The notes beneath the pieces were generated by a model. It saw nothing but the letters and a program-made list of their open reading frames with translations. It searched no databases and was not told the origin of the DNA. From Alteromonas halophila (lineage in GTDB: Bacteria; Pseudomonadota; Gammaproteobacteria; Enterobacterales; Alteromonadaceae), in the NCBI RefSeq assembly GCF_014651815.1, contig NZ_BMXP01000010.1, positions 1-54,475 of the forward strand: a stretch of DNA of 54,475 bases. The letters run 5' to 3'. The first letter of the stretch is position 1; each line of letters starts with the position of its first letter. Below are positions 1-9,819 of this stretch, piece after piece. The position numbers and the translations under genes are program-made.

Positions 1-34
1 AAAAAGGCGAGCGCATAAGCGCTCGCCTTTTTTT
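1..34. terminator. Bidirectional intrinsic terminator after gcvP
   Basis: A perfect 9-bp inverted repeat (GGCGAGCGC at 6-14, GCGCTCGCC at 19-27) encloses a 4-base loop. It is flanked by an A-run on the left and a T-run on the right, so it can act on either strand. On the minus strand it closes the gcvTHP operon. Confidence 0.85.
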
Positions 35-58
35 ATCTAAACGATGGGGCTGTTTTAC

Positions 59-2959
59 CTATTCCCCGTCCTGATACGCCTCAATCGGCGGACACGAACA
101 CATCAGGTTACGGTCACCGTACACATCGTCAATCCGGTTCACGCTTGGCCAGAACTTGTTGCGGTGCACTTCCGGTGCCGGGTACGCCGCTAACATGCGG
201 TCGTAACTGCGGTCCCAGTTGTCATCACAGATATCCGCCAGCGTGTGCGGTGCATTGTGCAGCGGGTTGTCAGTGGCATCCCACTCGCCGCTTTCCAGCT
301 TGGCAATTTCCTTGCGAATGCTGATAAGGGCGTTCACAAAGCGGTCCAGCTCGTACTGCGACTCAGACTCAGTCGGCTCAATCATTAGTGTACCGGCCAC
401 CGGGAAGCTCATGGTGGGCGCGTGGAAGCCGTAGTCATTCAGACGCTTGGCAATGTCCACTTCGCTGATACCTGACGCTTCTTTTAGCGGGCGCAGATCA
501 ACAATACACTCGTGCGCCACGCGGCCATTTTTGCCCTTATACAGCACGTCATAGTGCCCTTCTAAGGCCTTGGCCACATAGTTGGCGTTCAAAATTGCCG
601 CCTGTGTGGCCTTGCGCAGCCCTTCTGAGCCCATCATTTTGATGTACAGGTAGCTGATAGGCAGAATGGAGGCACTGCCCCAGGGTGCAGCGGATACTGC
701 ACCGCAGTCCTTGCCGGCATTCTCAATGTTTACCACTGAGTGGTTGGGCAAAAACGGCGCTAAGTGTGATTTCACACCAATCGGTCCCATACCCGGGCCA
801 CCACCACCGTGGGGAATACAGAAGGTTTTGTGCAGGTTTAAATGCGACACATCCGAGCCAATGTGGCCGGGTGAGGTAATGCCCACCTGCGCATTCATAT
901 TGGCACCGTCCATATACACCTGCCCGCCGTGATCATGCACGATGTCGCAGATTTCACGGATGGTTTCTTCATAAACGCCGTGCGTCGACGGATAGGTGAT
1001 CATAGCGCAGGACAGGTTATCGCCCACTTCTTCAGCTTTAGCACGCAGGTCGTCCATATCGACGTTACCGTTTTTATCCGTCGCCACAACCACAACTTTC
1101 AGGCTGACCATTTGTGCCGATGCCGGGTTAGTACCGTGGGCCGAACCGGGGATAAGACACACATTACGGTGCCCTTCGCCGCGGCTTTCATGATAACGCT
1201 GAATGGCCAGCAGGCCTGCGTATTCGCCCTGTGCGCCAGAATTAGGCTGCATCGACAGTTCCTCATAACCGGTAATGCTGATCAGCCAGTCACTCAACTC
1301 CTGGATCATTTCCTGGTAGCCATCGGCCTGATTGACCGGTGCAAACGGGTGTAACTGGCCAAACTCCGGCCAGGTAACCGGGATCATCTCGGCGGTCGCA
1401 TTCAGTTTCATGGTGCAGGAGCCCAGTGAAATCATAGAATGGTTAAGCGCCAAATCTTTGTTTTCCAGCGACTTGATGTAGCGCAGCATTTCCGTTTCAG
1501 AATGGTAACGGTTGAAGTTCTCATGAGTGAGAATGTCGCTGGTGCGGGTTAGTTCGTCAGGGATGGACTTCATGCCCTGGGTCGTCACTTCGGCATCCAG
1601 TGTTTCGGCATCCAGCCCGTGACCTTCCCCTAACAGCACATCCAGCAAGGTGGTGATGTCATCACGGGTGGTGGTTTCATCCATCGATACACCGACAGCG
1701 CCGTCAAGATCGGCGCGCAGGTTAACACCCTTTGCATAGCCGCGTTCAAGCACCGCGTTTTTGTCATCCACCATCACGGTCAGCGTATCAAACCAGGTAT
1801 TGTGCTTCAGCGACACACCTTTTTGGGTCAGGGCACTGGCCAGAATGTCAGTAAACCGGTGAATGCGCTGAGCAATGGTTTTTAGCCCCTCAGGACCATG
1901 ATACACCGCATAGAACGACGCCATATTGGCCAGCAACACCTGCGCAGTACAGATGTTGGAGTTGGCTTTCTCACGGCGGATATGCTGTTCACGGGTTTGC
2001 AGTGCCATACGCAGTGCCGGACGACCGCGGGTATCTTTACTCACCCCAATAATACGCCCTGGCAGAGAACGCTTGTAGCTGTCGCGGGTCGCAAAGAAGG
2101 CCGCGTGCGGGCCGCCATAGCCCATCGGCACACCAAAGCGCTGGGCACTGCCAAGCGCCACGTCAGCGCCCAGCTCACCCGGCGATTTCAGCATCACCAG
2201 ACTCATCAGATCGGCCGCCACTGAGACAATGCCTTTCTTGTCCTGCACCGCCTTAATCGTATCGCGGATATCTTTGACTTCACCGGTGGTAGTGGGGTAT
2301 TGCAGCAGCGCGCCAAATACGTCGTGCTCCGCGGCTTCTTCTGCCGGGCCGGTGACAATGCCAAAGCCAAACATTTCGGCGCGGGTCTCAACCACGTCGC
2401 GGGTCTGCGGGTGCACGTCGTCAGCAATAAAGTACAGGCTGGCTTTTTTATTCTTCGACACACGCTTAGACAGCGACATGGCTTCAGCCGCTGCGGTACC
2501 TTCGTCCAGCAGCGACGCTGACGCCAGTTCCAGACCGGTCAGATCGATAGTCATTTGCTGGAAGTTAAGAATGGCTTCCAGACGGCCCTGGGCAATTTCG
2601 GGCTGGTAAGGCGTGTAGGCGGTATACCAGCCTGGATTTTCCAGCACGTTGCGCAAGATCACATTAGGCACATGCGTGTCGTAGTAGCCCATGCCGATAA
2701 ACGAACGGTTAATCTGATTTTTCGCTGCTACCGCTTTTAACTCAGCCAGCGCCTGTACCTCGGTAGCACCCTCACCTACCTCGATGGGCTTGTCCAGCGC
2801 GATACCCGCGGGCACGGTCTGGGACATCAGATCGTCCAGTGTGTCGGCACCAATGGTGTCCAGCATGGCGTTAATTTCGTCTTCGCCGGGTCCGATATGA
2901 CGACGAACAAATGCATTTTTTTGCTCAAGCTGAGCAAGAGTCGGAGAAGTATTTGACAT
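59..2959 (-). CDS. gcvP: Glycine dehydrogenase (decarboxylating), P-protein of the glycine cleavage system
   Basis: This PLP enzyme decarboxylates glycine and passes the aminomethyl group to lipoyl-GcvH in the cytoplasm. The product is about 966 residues, the usual size for the fused single-chain gammaproteobacterial form. The N-terminal half carries the [10 protein letters not shown] segment. The C-terminal half has the cofactor site HLNLHKTF, followed by a glycine-rich GGGGPGMG, around residue 710. I start it at the ATG whose complement ends at 2959 ([10 protein letters not shown]); a start seven codons upstream is possible but adds residues unlike the family. It is the last gene of gcvT-gcvH-gcvP. 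An intrinsic terminator lies between it and gcvH, so its expression may be attenuated or partly independent. Confidence 0.97.
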   Translation of the reverse strand: MSNTSPTLAQLEQKNAFVRRHIGPGEDEINAMLDTIGADTLDDLMSQTVPAGIALDKPIEVGEGATEVQALAELKAVAAKNQINRSFIGMGYYDTHVPNVILRNVLENPGWYTAYTPYQPEIAQGRLEAILNFQQMTIDLTGLELASASLLDEGTAAAEAMSLSKRVSKNKKASLYFIADDVHPQTRDVVETRAEMFGFGIVTGPAEEAAEHDVFGALLQYPTTTGEVKDIRDTIKAVQDKKGIVSVAADLMSLVMLKSPGELGADVALGSAQRFGVPMGYGGPHAAFFATRDSYKRSLPGRIIGVSKDTRGRPALRMALQTREQHIRREKANSNICTAQVLLANMASFYAVYHGPEGLKTIAQRIHRFTDILASALTQKGVSLKHNTWFDTLTVMVDDKNAVLERGYAKGVNLRADLDGAVGVSMDETTTRDDITTLLDVLLGEGHGLDAETLDAEVTTQGMKSIPDELTRTSDILTHENFNRYHSETEMLRYIKSLENKDLALNHSMISLGSCTMKLNATAEMIPVTWPEFGQLHPFAPVNQADGYQEMIQELSDWLISITGYEELSMQPNSGAQGEYAGLLAIQRYHESRGEGHRNVCLIPGSAHGTNPASAQMVSLKVVVVATDKNGNVDMDDLRAKAEEVGDNLSCAMITYPSTHGVYEETIREICDIVHDHGGQVYMDGANMNAQVGITSPGHIGSDVSHLNLHKTFCIPHGGGGPGMGPIGVKSHLAPFLPNHSVVNIENAGKDCGAVSAAPWGSASILPISYLYIKMMGSEGLRKATQAAILNANYVAKALEGHYDVLYKGKNGRVAHECIVDLRPLKEASGISEVDIAKRLNDYGFHAPTMSFPVAGTLMIEPTESESQYELDRFVNALISIRKEIAKLESGEWDATDNPLHNAPHTLADICDDNWDRSYDRMLAAYPAPEVHRNKFWPSVNRIDDVYGDRNLMCSCPPIEAYQDGE

Positions 2960-2993
2960 AAACCTGTTCAATATCCGCAATGGTTAAATAGAC

Positions 2994-3018
2994 AAAAAGG
3001 GGCGCATGTTCGCCCCTT
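2994..3018 (-). terminator. Intrinsic terminator or attenuator between gcvH and gcvP
   Basis: An 8-bp stem (AAGGGGCG at 2997-3004, CGCCCCTT at 3011-3018) has a 6-base loop. In the minus-strand direction of gcvHP transcription it is followed by a U-tract (the A-run at 2994-2998). It sits inside the operon, downstream of gcvH and upstream of gcvP. Confidence 0.7.
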
Positions 3019-3050
3019 CTCACAGCAATGACTGGCGCGTTTTGAAACGC

Positions 3051-3440
3051 TTAGTCTTCGTCCAGGCTGTTTTCGTAGGCTTCTGCATCCAGCAGTTTTT
3101 CAAATTCTGACGCATCATCGGCTTTAATTTTGAACATCCAGCCATCACCGTACGAGTCAGAGTTCACCAGTTCCGGCGAGTCTTCCAGATCTTCGTTTAC
3201 AGCCACAACTTCACCGCTGATTGGCGCGTAAATATCCGAAGCGGCCTTTACCGATTCGGCTACGGCGATATCGTCGCCAGTGCTAACCTTGTCGCCTTCA
3301 TCAGGCAGTTCCACAAACACCATGTCGCCCAGCAGATCCTGGGCATGTTCAGAAATGCCAACCGTGAAGACACCGTCACCTTCCGGACGTACCCACTCGT
3401 GAGTAGCGGCGTAGCGTAAGTCGTTAGGGATATTGCTCAT
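3051..3440 (-). CDS. gcvH: Glycine cleavage system H protein
   Basis: This small lipoyl carrier shuttles the aminomethyl and dihydrolipoyl intermediates between the P, T and L proteins. At 129 residues it has the family's full length. The lipoylation site is in the ESVKAAS motif, with the modified lysine at residue 65. The N-terminus ([12 protein letters not shown]) and the GDMVFVELP strand are typical. The gene follows gcvT by 24 bases, so the two are probably co-transcribed, and a hairpin lies immediately downstream before gcvP. The L-protein partner would be the lpd gene at 30.7-32.1 kb or a paralogue elsewhere. Confidence 0.97.
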   Translation of the reverse strand: MSNIPNDLRYAATHEWVRPEGDGVFTVGISEHAQDLLGDMVFVELPDEGDKVSTGDDIAVAESVKAASDIYAPISGEVVAVNEDLEDSPELVNSDSYGDGWMFKIKADDASEFEKLLDAEAYENSLDED

Positions 3441-3464
3441 AATTGTTCCTGTTCTTTTATTCGT

Positions 3465-4544
3465 TTATAAAACACTTTTACCATTGCGAACGAAGCTGGG
3501 TTTAACCACTTTTACTGTAACCCACTTTTTACGCATTTCCACTTCCACCGTTTCACCGACACCTGCAGGGACACGTGCCATCGCAATGGCGTGGCCGAGC
3601 GTGGGTGAGAATGTGCCGGAAGTGATCACGCCGTCACCATTTTCGGTGCGCACGTTCTGACCATGGCGTAGCACGCCTTTGTCGGTCATGACCAGGCCCA
3701 CCAGTTTGTCGGTGCCGGCTTCACGCTGTGCTTCCAGTGCGCTTCGGCCAACGAAGTTACGATCCTGAGGCTCCCAGGTAATCGTCCAGCCCATGTTCGC
3801 CGCCAGCGGTGAAACCGTTTCATCCATGTCCTGTCCGTACAGGTTCATGCCCGCTTCCAGACGCAGCGTATCGCGTGCGCCCAGGCCGCAAGGGGTAACA
3901 CCCGCATCAAGCAGGCCCTGCCAGAACTCGCCGGCACGTTCTGTCGGTACCATAATTTCGTAGCCAGCTTCACCGGTGTAGCCCGTCGTTGCAATAAACA
4001 AGTCTTCTGCCTGCACACCAAAAAACGGTTTCATGCCGGCAACGGCTTCCTTTTGTGCATCACTGAACAGCGTCGCCGCTTTATCTTTTGCATTAGGGCC
4101 CTGCACGGCAATCATGGCAAACTCAGAGCGCTGTGTAATGGTCACATCAAAGCCGTCAGCGCACGCCTTCAGCCAGTTCATGTCCTTTTCACGCGTGGCC
4201 GAGTTCACCACCAGACGGTAATTGGTGTTATCGAAGTGGTAAACAATCAAATCATCAACCACGCCGCCCTCATCATTAAGCATTCCGCTATACAGCGCTT
4301 TGCCCTTGTCTTTGAGCTTTTCAACATCGTTGGCCAGCAAGTAGCGCAGGTACGCTTTGGCATCGTTTCCTGTCACATCAACAATGGTCATGTGCGAGAC
4401 ATCAAACATACCTGCATCGCGGCGCACGGCGTGATGCTCTTCTATTTGAGAGCCATAACTGATGGGCATATCCCAGCCAAAAAAATCAACCATTTTGGCA
4501 CCGGCTTCGAGGTGCTTCGCATGTAGGGCGGTGGTGCTTGTCAT
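3465..4544 (-). CDS. gcvT: Aminomethyltransferase, T-protein of the glycine cleavage system
   Basis: It transfers the methylene group from aminomethyl-GcvH to tetrahydrofolate and releases ammonia. The product of 359 residues has the normal length. The N-terminal folate-binding region ([17 protein letters not shown]), the GMFDVSHM motif and the C-terminal [16 protein letters not shown] are all present. The ATG at 4544 aligns with the E. coli N-terminus; an in-frame GTG three codons upstream (4553) directly follows a stop and is the alternative. It is the first gene of the gcv operon. It is divergent from a LysR regulator, with 136 bases between the two starts that hold a perfect dyad. Confidence 0.96.
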   Translation of the reverse strand: MTSTTALHAKHLEAGAKMVDFFGWDMPISYGSQIEEHHAVRRDAGMFDVSHMTIVDVTGNDAKAYLRYLLANDVEKLKDKGKALYSGMLNDEGGVVDDLIVYHFDNTNYRLVVNSATREKDMNWLKACADGFDVTITQRSEFAMIAVQGPNAKDKAATLFSDAQKEAVAGMKPFFGVQAEDLFIATTGYTGEAGYEIMVPTERAGEFWQGLLDAGVTPCGLGARDTLRLEAGMNLYGQDMDETVSPLAANMGWTITWEPQDRNFVGRSALEAQREAGTDKLVGLVMTDKGVLRHGQNVRTENGDGVITSGTFSPTLGHAIAMARVPAGVGETVEVEMRKKWVTVKVVKPSFVRNGKSVL

Positions 4545-4624
4545 TCGACTCACTCACTGTGTTTCTAAAAGTAGTTACGAGTATAGAAAGAAGCGATGAG
4601 GGCAACAAATTGGAAATTCTTATC

Positions 4625-4644
4625 ATTACATTTAAAAATGTAAT
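4625..4644. promoter_or_regulatory. Dyad in the gcvT/LysR divergent promoter, candidate operator
   Basis: A perfect 7-bp inverted repeat (ATTACAT at 4625-4631, ATGTAAT at 4638-4644) is separated by six A/T bases. It lies 37 bases upstream of the LysR start and about 80 upstream of gcvT. LysR regulators often bind AT-rich dyads of this kind. That this one is bound is an inference. Confidence 0.4.
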
Positions 4645-4680
4645 ATATTGACGACTCAATATTAAAAAACTTAATGCAAT

Positions 4681-5526
4681 ATGAAACAGCTTTCTCTCGA
4701 CAATCTGCGCACCTTTGTCAGTGTCATCGAACAGGGCGGCTATGCCCGCGCCGGTGAGTTACTGGGTCGCTCGCAACCGGCTATCAGCCTGCAGATAAAG
4801 AAGCTGGAATCCCAGCTTGAACGGAAACTGTTTACCAAGGTTGGCCAGCGACATGTGCCCAGCAGTGATGGCAACTGGCTTTACCCCAAAGCGAAAGAAA
4901 TTCTGGCGATGAATGACAGTATCTTTCGCAGTCTGTCACCTGCACCACTGAGTGGCCGGCTGCGTCTGGGGATCCCTAATGAGTTTGCCTCGACTCTGCT
5001 GCCCGGGCTGATTGGCGAATTTTCCTCACGCTATCCGGATGTGTCTCTGGAGGTCACCTCCTCGCTGAGCCGTGATCTGCTCTCGCCCGGGAACCGCGAT
5101 AACTTTGATATGATCCTGGCGTTGGTCAACCCGCTAAACGACACCGACGGTGAACTGGTTGTCGAGGATGATATGGTGTGGGTGGGTGATCCAAACCGAC
5201 CGTATCTGGGCGACACTATTTCTTTGGTGCTGGCACCCGACGGCTGCATGTACCGCAGTCGCGTGATCGAAGCACTTAAACAGCAAACACGGGCCTGGAA
5301 AATTACCTACACCAACGCAGACTTGTCTGGCCTGGTTGCGGCGATTACCCAGGGCCTCGGCATCACCGCCCTGGCGAAGGCGAGCCTGCCGGATAATGTC
5401 AGTGTACTTCGTCACCCGCATCTGCCCGGGCTGGGAAAAGTGAATATCTGTCTGTTTAATCAGGCTGCCCGCCACCCGGTGGTGGGCAAAACTCTGGCCG
5501 ACTTTATCAAAAGCCGATTGCGCTGA
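4681..5526 (+). CDS. LysR-family transcriptional regulator
   Basis: A winged helix-turn-helix domain (about residues 4-63, with the GRSQPAISLQIKKLE recognition region) precedes a LysR substrate-binding domain (from about residue 85, RLRLGIPNEFAS). At 281 residues it is slightly shorter than most of the family. The gene diverges from gcvT. In E. coli a LysR protein, GcvA, controls gcvTHP, but that protein is about 305 residues and encoded elsewhere, so I do not call this gcvA. It may control itself, the gcv operon or an unlinked target. No ligand can be predicted from the sequence. Confidence 0.9.
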   Translation: MKQLSLDNLRTFVSVIEQGGYARAGELLGRSQPAISLQIKKLESQLERKLFTKVGQRHVPSSDGNWLYPKAKEILAMNDSIFRSLSPAPLSGRLRLGIPNEFASTLLPGLIGEFSSRYPDVSLEVTSSLSRDLLSPGNRDNFDMILALVNPLNDTDGELVVEDDMVWVGDPNRPYLGDTISLVLAPDGCMYRSRVIEALKQQTRAWKITYTNADLSGLVAAITQGLGITALAKASLPDNVSVLRHPHLPGLGKVNICLFNQAARHPVVGKTLADFIKSRLR

Positions 5527-5713
5527 CAGAGGCGCAAATAATCCACTTCCGCGACCGGCGCGTACCAGTGAATGACAAGTTGCCTGCGCGCTTGCCTATG
5601 CGTAACAATCAGAAAGATTAGACTTTTAGGCACATGATTCACTATTTTATTTTCAAGAACTGCTAAATTCAGGTGATTAGCAATCCACTCAAAAAATTAA
5701 ATTAGAGGATCAG

Positions 5714-5740
5714 GCATGCTATTTAAATAAATAGGCATGC
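5714..5740. repeat. Interrupted palindrome upstream of the alcohol dehydrogenase
   Basis: GCATGC-TATTTA at 5714-5725 is mirrored by TAAATA-G-GCATGC at 5728-5740, with only one extra base breaking symmetry. It lies about 80 bases upstream of the alcohol dehydrogenase start, where an operator would be expected. No factor is assigned. Confidence 0.4.
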
Positions 5741-5822
5741 ACAGGCAAGCAGGTCAGACTACTATTTACACCATTCCGACAGACCATCCGGTCGTACACA
5801 AATCGTTTTCCAAGGGGGAAAA

Positions 5823-6878
5823 ATGAAAACAGTAGGTTATGCAGCGCATGATTCAGACGCGCACATGGTCCCTTACCATTTTGAACGCCGTGACTTGCGT
5901 GATAATGATGTCGCTATTGAAATTCTCTACAGTGGTGTCTGCCATTCCGACCTGCACACGGTAAACGGTGACTGGGGTGACCAGCCTTATCCGCTGGTAC
6001 CGGGTCATGAAATTGTTGGCCGGGTAACCGACACTGGTAAAGACGTTAAAAATTATGAAGTTGGTCAGCATGTTGCTGTCGGCTGTATGGTAGACAGCTG
6101 CCAGGAGTGTGACAAGTGTCACAGCCATGACGAGCAGTATTGCCGTAATGGTATGACGCCCACCTACGGCGCGCCTGATCGCATCTCCGGTGAAATTACT
6201 CAGGGTGGCTACTCCAAGCATATTGTTGTTCGCGAAGAATTTGTACTGCGCGTCCCTGAGTCACTGGATCTGGCCAGAACTGCGCCAATTCTATGCGCCG
6301 GGATCACAACGTATTCTCCTCTGCGTAACTGGGGCGTGAAAGAAGGCAGCCGTGTCGGTGTCGTCGGGCTTGGCGGGCTTGGTCATATGGCCGTGAAACT
6401 GGCCTGTGCCATGGGTGCAGAAGTTACTGTCATAAGCCGTTCTGACAAAAAGGAAAAAGAAGCACAACAAAGCGGCGCCAAAGGGATTTTAGTATCAACC
6501 GACGAAGATGCCATGAAAAACGCCGCGTTTAGCTTTGATATCATCATCGATACGGTACCGGTGAAGCATAATGTTGATACCTATACGCCGCTGCTTGATG
6601 TCGACGGCACGCTGGTCATTGTCGGTCAGGTTGGTCCGCTGGAAGAACCAATGACAGTTCCACTGGTCATGGGTCGCCGCAGTGTCGCTGGCTCGCTGAT
6701 CGGCGGCATCAAAGAAACGCAGGAAGTCCTGGATTTTTGTGCCGAACACGGTATTCATCCCGAATGCAAAATGATCAGCCCGGATCAGGTGAATGAGGCT
6801 TTCGAACATCTTGCCAATGGCGATGTAGCGCACCGCTTCGTGATGGATATGTCAAAACTGGAACTTGAGGCTGACTAA
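5823..6878 (+). CDS. Zinc-dependent alcohol dehydrogenase / aldehyde reductase (YahK-like, CAD family)
   Basis: A cytoplasmic medium-chain dehydrogenase of 351 residues that closely resembles E. coli YahK (349 residues), a broad NADPH-dependent aldehyde reductase. Catalytic zinc ligands are visible as Cys40 (GVCHSD), His62 (PGHE) and a cysteine in PILCAG. The structural zinc is held by Cys93, Cys96, Cys99 and Cys107. The cofactor loop is GLGGLG in the second domain. A strong ribosome-binding site (AAGGGGGAA) sits six bases before the ATG. A hairpin follows the gene. Downstream lie an MFS gene, a cupin and a YqhC-like regulator. E. coli YqhC controls an aldehyde reductase, so aldehyde detoxification is the likely role. 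The exact substrate cannot be told. Confidence 0.92.
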   Translation: MKTVGYAAHDSDAHMVPYHFERRDLRDNDVAIEILYSGVCHSDLHTVNGDWGDQPYPLVPGHEIVGRVTDTGKDVKNYEVGQHVAVGCMVDSCQECDKCHSHDEQYCRNGMTPTYGAPDRISGEITQGGYSKHIVVREEFVLRVPESLDLARTAPILCAGITTYSPLRNWGVKEGSRVGVVGLGGLGHMAVKLACAMGAEVTVISRSDKKEKEAQQSGAKGILVSTDEDAMKNAAFSFDIIIDTVPVKHNVDTYTPLLDVDGTLVIVGQVGPLEEPMTVPLVMGRRSVAGSLIGGIKETQEVLDFCAEHGIHPECKMISPDQVNEAFEHLANGDVAHRFVMDMSKLELEAD

Positions 6879-6908
6879 ACATCTCAGGTTGTTGTGTTGA
6901 TCACTTCC

Positions 6909-6948
6909 AGGCCGGTACGACGCACCTTTGTCGCCGCACCGGCCTTTC
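6909..6948 (+). terminator. Probable terminator after the alcohol dehydrogenase
   Basis: AGGCCGGT (6909-6916) pairs with ACCGGCCT (6938-6945), with an inner CGAC/GTCG stem, and TTTC follows. The loop is long and the T-run short, so termination may be partial. Confidence 0.5.
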
Positions 6949-7052
6949 ATACTCGCGTGTCATTGCCAAACCGTGATGGGAGGCCGGCTGTGTAATACCG
7001 GACCATCGCTGACACCTTATTTTTATCGTCAGTTCAGTACCGGAGCGCTTTT

Positions 7053-8260
7053 ATGGCCACCGACTCTCCACGCTGGTATGAATTTATCGTCAGCACACTG
7101 GCGCTACTACTTAGCTTTGCCGCGTCTGCGGCACCTATTCCGCTGTATGACCTTTACCACCGAACTTACAATATAACCTACAACGAACTGGCTCTGACCT
7201 CGGTGTTTTACTTTGTCGGAGCGGTCTCAGCGTTGCTTTTTTTGGGGCGGTTATCCAATCATACCGGCCGTAAAAAACTCACCCTGCTGGTCTTTTTACT
7301 TTGCGCTTTCGCAACCTTCCTGTTTACGCAGGTGCACAGCGCGCTCCCGCTTATAGTTGGGCGACTGCTACTGGGGATTGCCTGTGGCCTGGCATCCAGT
7401 GGCATTACTGCGTATATCGTTGACACGGCTCCCGTCAAACCGGCATGGCTTTCAGCCACAACGGTCAGTATTACGCCACTGGTTGGGTTAACGCTGGGCG
7501 CGCTGAGTTCAGGGTTATTTGCAGAACAGGCTCCCTACCCCTTTATACTGTGCTATATCGTGATTATTTTTGCGCTGGCTGGATGTGCTGCACTGCTGTT
7601 TTTTGCAAAAGAAAGTGTGACGCCTGAGCCTGGCTTTCGCACCTCACTGCGTCCGCGCTTTGACCTGCCACCGAAAAATAAGCCGTTTATCCGGTTGCGG
7701 CAATGACGTTCTTTGCTACCTGGGCGCTTGGTGGGTTTATGCAGGCCTATGGTCCTTCCATTGCCGCTTCGCAACTCGGCACCCTCAGTGTGTTTGTTGC
7801 TGCCATTGTGTTTTCTTCATTTTTGCTACCGGGCGCGTTGGGAGGGCCGTTAACAGGCAGGCTCACGCCAGCCCAGGCGCAGCGCTGGGGCATGACAGTA
7901 TTCACGTTTGCTGTTATCGGCATCATTGCCTCAATGAAACTCTCATCGGTGACCATGTTTATTGTCGCCAGCGCGATTGCCGGGGCGGCCCAGGGGGCCG
8001 TACTCACCGGTAGTGTGCGTGTCCTGATGACCGACGTCCGCCAGCAGGATCGCGCCGGTGTTTTATCGCTTATTTTTGCTACTTCGTATACTGGCGCCGC
8101 AATTCCCAGTCTTATTGCGGGGCAGCTATCTAAATTTATCAGCCTGTTTGAGCTCTCGCTGTTTTATGCAGGCCTGGCTATTGTCGTCTGGCTGGTAACC
8201 ATCTGTTTTGCTAAAGATCCCGCCGTCACGGCTCACCGTTCCCGCGCGGTGTCTGAGTAG
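7053..8260 (+). pseudogene. MFS transporter disrupted by a one-base frameshift
   Basis: Two adjacent reading frames encode the two halves of one major facilitator protein. The first (7053-7706, 217 residues) holds the N-terminal half, including the FLGRLSNHTGRKK loop between helices 2 and 3. The second (7703-8260, 185 residues) holds the C-terminal half, beginning in TM7. Near 7691-7692 the reading ...KNKPFI breaks. Adding one C to the CC there would give KPFIPVAAMTFFATWALGG and a single product of about 400 residues with twelve helices, the normal MFS length. An ATG overlapping the stop (ATGA at 7703-7706) could permit coupled translation of the second half, but it falls in the middle of the fold. 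The break is either a recent loss of function or a base-call error. The intact protein was probably a drug or metabolite exporter. Confidence 0.85.
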
Positions 8261-8293
8261 ACAGGTTTACTTAATCCTTAGGAGGTATTTGTT

Positions 8294-8773
8294 ATGAAAA
8301 TGGGCCCATTGATATCTACCGCACTGCTGTCGGTTGCATTCGGCAGTACCTGTACCAGTGCAGCGACGCCACAGAGCCTTACGCTTAAGAAAGTCAGTGA
8401 GTACCAGGCTGGGCCGGCGAAATACTTTACCGGCGATGTGATGGTGGGGTCGTTCTTTGATTCCAAAAAGGGGGATTATAAAGGCGCGATTGTTAATTTC
8501 TCTCCGGGGGCCTATACCAACTGGCATACCCATCCCCGTGGTCAGACGCTGGTGATCACTGAGGGTACAGGCCGGGCACAGTCGGAAGGTAGCGCTATTC
8601 AGACACTGCAAAAGGGCGATACCGTGTGGATCCCAGCCAATGTGCGTCACTGGCATGGCGCGGCGCCGGAAGTGTCAATGTCACACATTGCAATCCAGGC
8701 GCCCGACGAGAACGGCAACGTGGTAAACTGGATGGAAAAGGTCGATCCAGCTACCTACGCACCAGACCAGTAG
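8294..8773 (+). CDS. Secreted cupin-domain protein
   Basis: A 159-residue single-domain cupin with a probable Sec signal peptide (residues 1 to about 24, ending TSAA), which suggests a periplasmic location. Likely metal ligands are His78 and His80 in NWHTHPRGQ, Gln84, and His119 or His121 in VRHWHG. Proteins of this type are often annotated as carboxymuconolactone-decarboxylase-associated or mandelonitrile-lyase-like cupins; their reactions are mostly unproven. A strong ribosome-binding site (AGGAGG) precedes the ATG. It lies 33 bases after the broken MFS gene and just before an AraC regulator, so it probably belongs to the same regulon. No catalytic role can be stated. Confidence 0.85.
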   Translation: MKMGPLISTALLSVAFGSTCTSAATPQSLTLKKVSEYQAGPAKYFTGDVMVGSFFDSKKGDYKGAIVNFSPGAYTNWHTHPRGQTLVITEGTGRAQSEGSAIQTLQKGDTVWIPANVRHWHGAAPEVSMSHIAIQAPDENGNVVNWMEKVDPATYAPDQ

Positions 8774-8801
8774 AACCGTGCTTTAATGAGTGATCGAAAC
8801 A

Positions 8802-9722
8802 ATGACATCGGTAGTTAATTTTCAGGCGGCTGCGCAACATGTCGCATCGCCTGACAAACAGGATTTGCAGGCGTTAACACAGCTGCTTGGCAAATATGCC
8901 CCCCACGATGGCGATTTTAGCCTGGCGGGCGACGCGGTACATGTGGTGCGATCATCAGTGCAGCACACTGAAACTCACTATATGCTTTCGCAGCCCAGCA
9001 TCTGCATTGTGCCGCAGGGCGCTAAACGGGTGGCTCTGGCAAATCAGACCTTTGAATATGATCACTCAAAAATGGTGGTGTACGCCGCAGAGGTGCCTAT
9101 TCATGTCACCATCACACAAGCGTCCGTCGCCGCCCCCTACTTCTGCCTGGTTATCCCCATCAATCCGCGCGCGCTAAACCGGCTGGTGCTGACCGTGTTT
9201 CCTCACGGTGTGCCGCGCGCCGAAAAAACCCGGGCGGTCTACGTGGGCGACGCCAGTGCACCAATTGTCAGCACGGCGCGGCGGCTGATGGACATCATTC
9301 ATCAGCAACAGGATACCGATTTGCTGGTTCCCCATACGATCGACGAGATCCTGCTGCGGTTACTGCGAAGCCCCGTCGGCCCGGCGATTGCGCAACTGGG
9401 CGTGAGTGATTCCCATGCCGAGAAAATCGCCAATGCCATAAGCTGGATCAAAACCCACTTTACAAAGGCCCTGTCTGTTGACGACCTTGCCCGGCGCGTG
9501 GGCATGAGTACATCCTCATTTCACGCCCATTTTAAGGCGGTCACGCAGTTAAGTCCGCTGCAATTTCAGAAGGTGCTAAGGCTGCAGGAAGCCAGAGAAC
9601 TGCTCCGCAGCGGCACTACCGACGTCACCAGTGTAGCCTTTCAGGTTGGCTATGCCAGTGCCTCACAGTTTAGCCGCGAATATACCCGGGAGTTTGATAT
9701 TGCGCCGTCCAAAGATATTTGA
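8802..9722 (+). CDS. AraC-family regulator with AraC_N domain (YqhC-like)
   Basis: An N-terminal cupin-like AraC_N sensor domain (PSICIVPQGAKRV) is followed by a C-terminal pair of helix-turn-helix motifs (LSVDDLARRVGMSTSSFHAHF, then VAFQVGYASASQFSREY). The arrangement matches E. coli YqhC, which activates the aldehyde reductase YqhD in response to reactive aldehydes. I use the ATG at 8802 (306 residues). A GTG at 8790 adds four residues and cannot be excluded; neither has a clear ribosome-binding site. It follows the cupin gene by 28 bases on the same strand. Control of the cupin and the upstream alcohol dehydrogenase is the natural hypothesis. Confidence 0.9.
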   Translation: MTSVVNFQAAAQHVASPDKQDLQALTQLLGKYAPHDGDFSLAGDAVHVVRSSVQHTETHYMLSQPSICIVPQGAKRVALANQTFEYDHSKMVVYAAEVPIHVTITQASVAAPYFCLVIPINPRALNRLVLTVFPHGVPRAEKTRAVYVGDASAPIVSTARRLMDIIHQQQDTDLLVPHTIDEILLRLLRSPVGPAIAQLGVSDSHAEKIANAISWIKTHFTKALSVDDLARRVGMSTSSFHAHFKAVTQLSPLQFQKVLRLQEARELLRSGTTDVTSVAFQVGYASASQFSREYTREFDIAPSKDI

Positions 9723-9781
9723 GTTGTGTGAAAAGCAGCCCCTGCACCACCTGGCGGCCAGCATATATACCTAAAGATATT

Positions 9782-9805
9782 CAGAGAGAGCAGACACTCT
9801 CTCTG
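9782..9805. terminator. Hairpin between convergent genes
   Basis: A perfect 9-bp inverted repeat (CAGAGAGAG at 9782-9790, CTCTCTCTG at 9797-9805) lies in the 97-base gap between the AraC gene and the minus-strand peptidase. Neither strand has a proper U-tract, so intrinsic termination is only a possibility. Confidence 0.4.
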
Positions 9806-9819
9806 TCATAAGGGTTAGC

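Noticed and set aside
4053..4526. A 157-residue frame opposite gcvT
   Set aside because: Antisense shadow of a well-supported gene; sequence not protein-like.
4545..4680. Glycine riboswitch upstream of gcvT
   Set aside because: Only 136 bases, AT-rich near the centre, with no tandem GGA-rich aptamer pattern.
5791..6921. Shared GTACGAC / GTCGTAC words upstream and downstream of the alcohol dehydrogenase as a regulator site
   Set aside because: Seven bases, inverted in orientation and one copy inside a terminator hairpin; easily chance.
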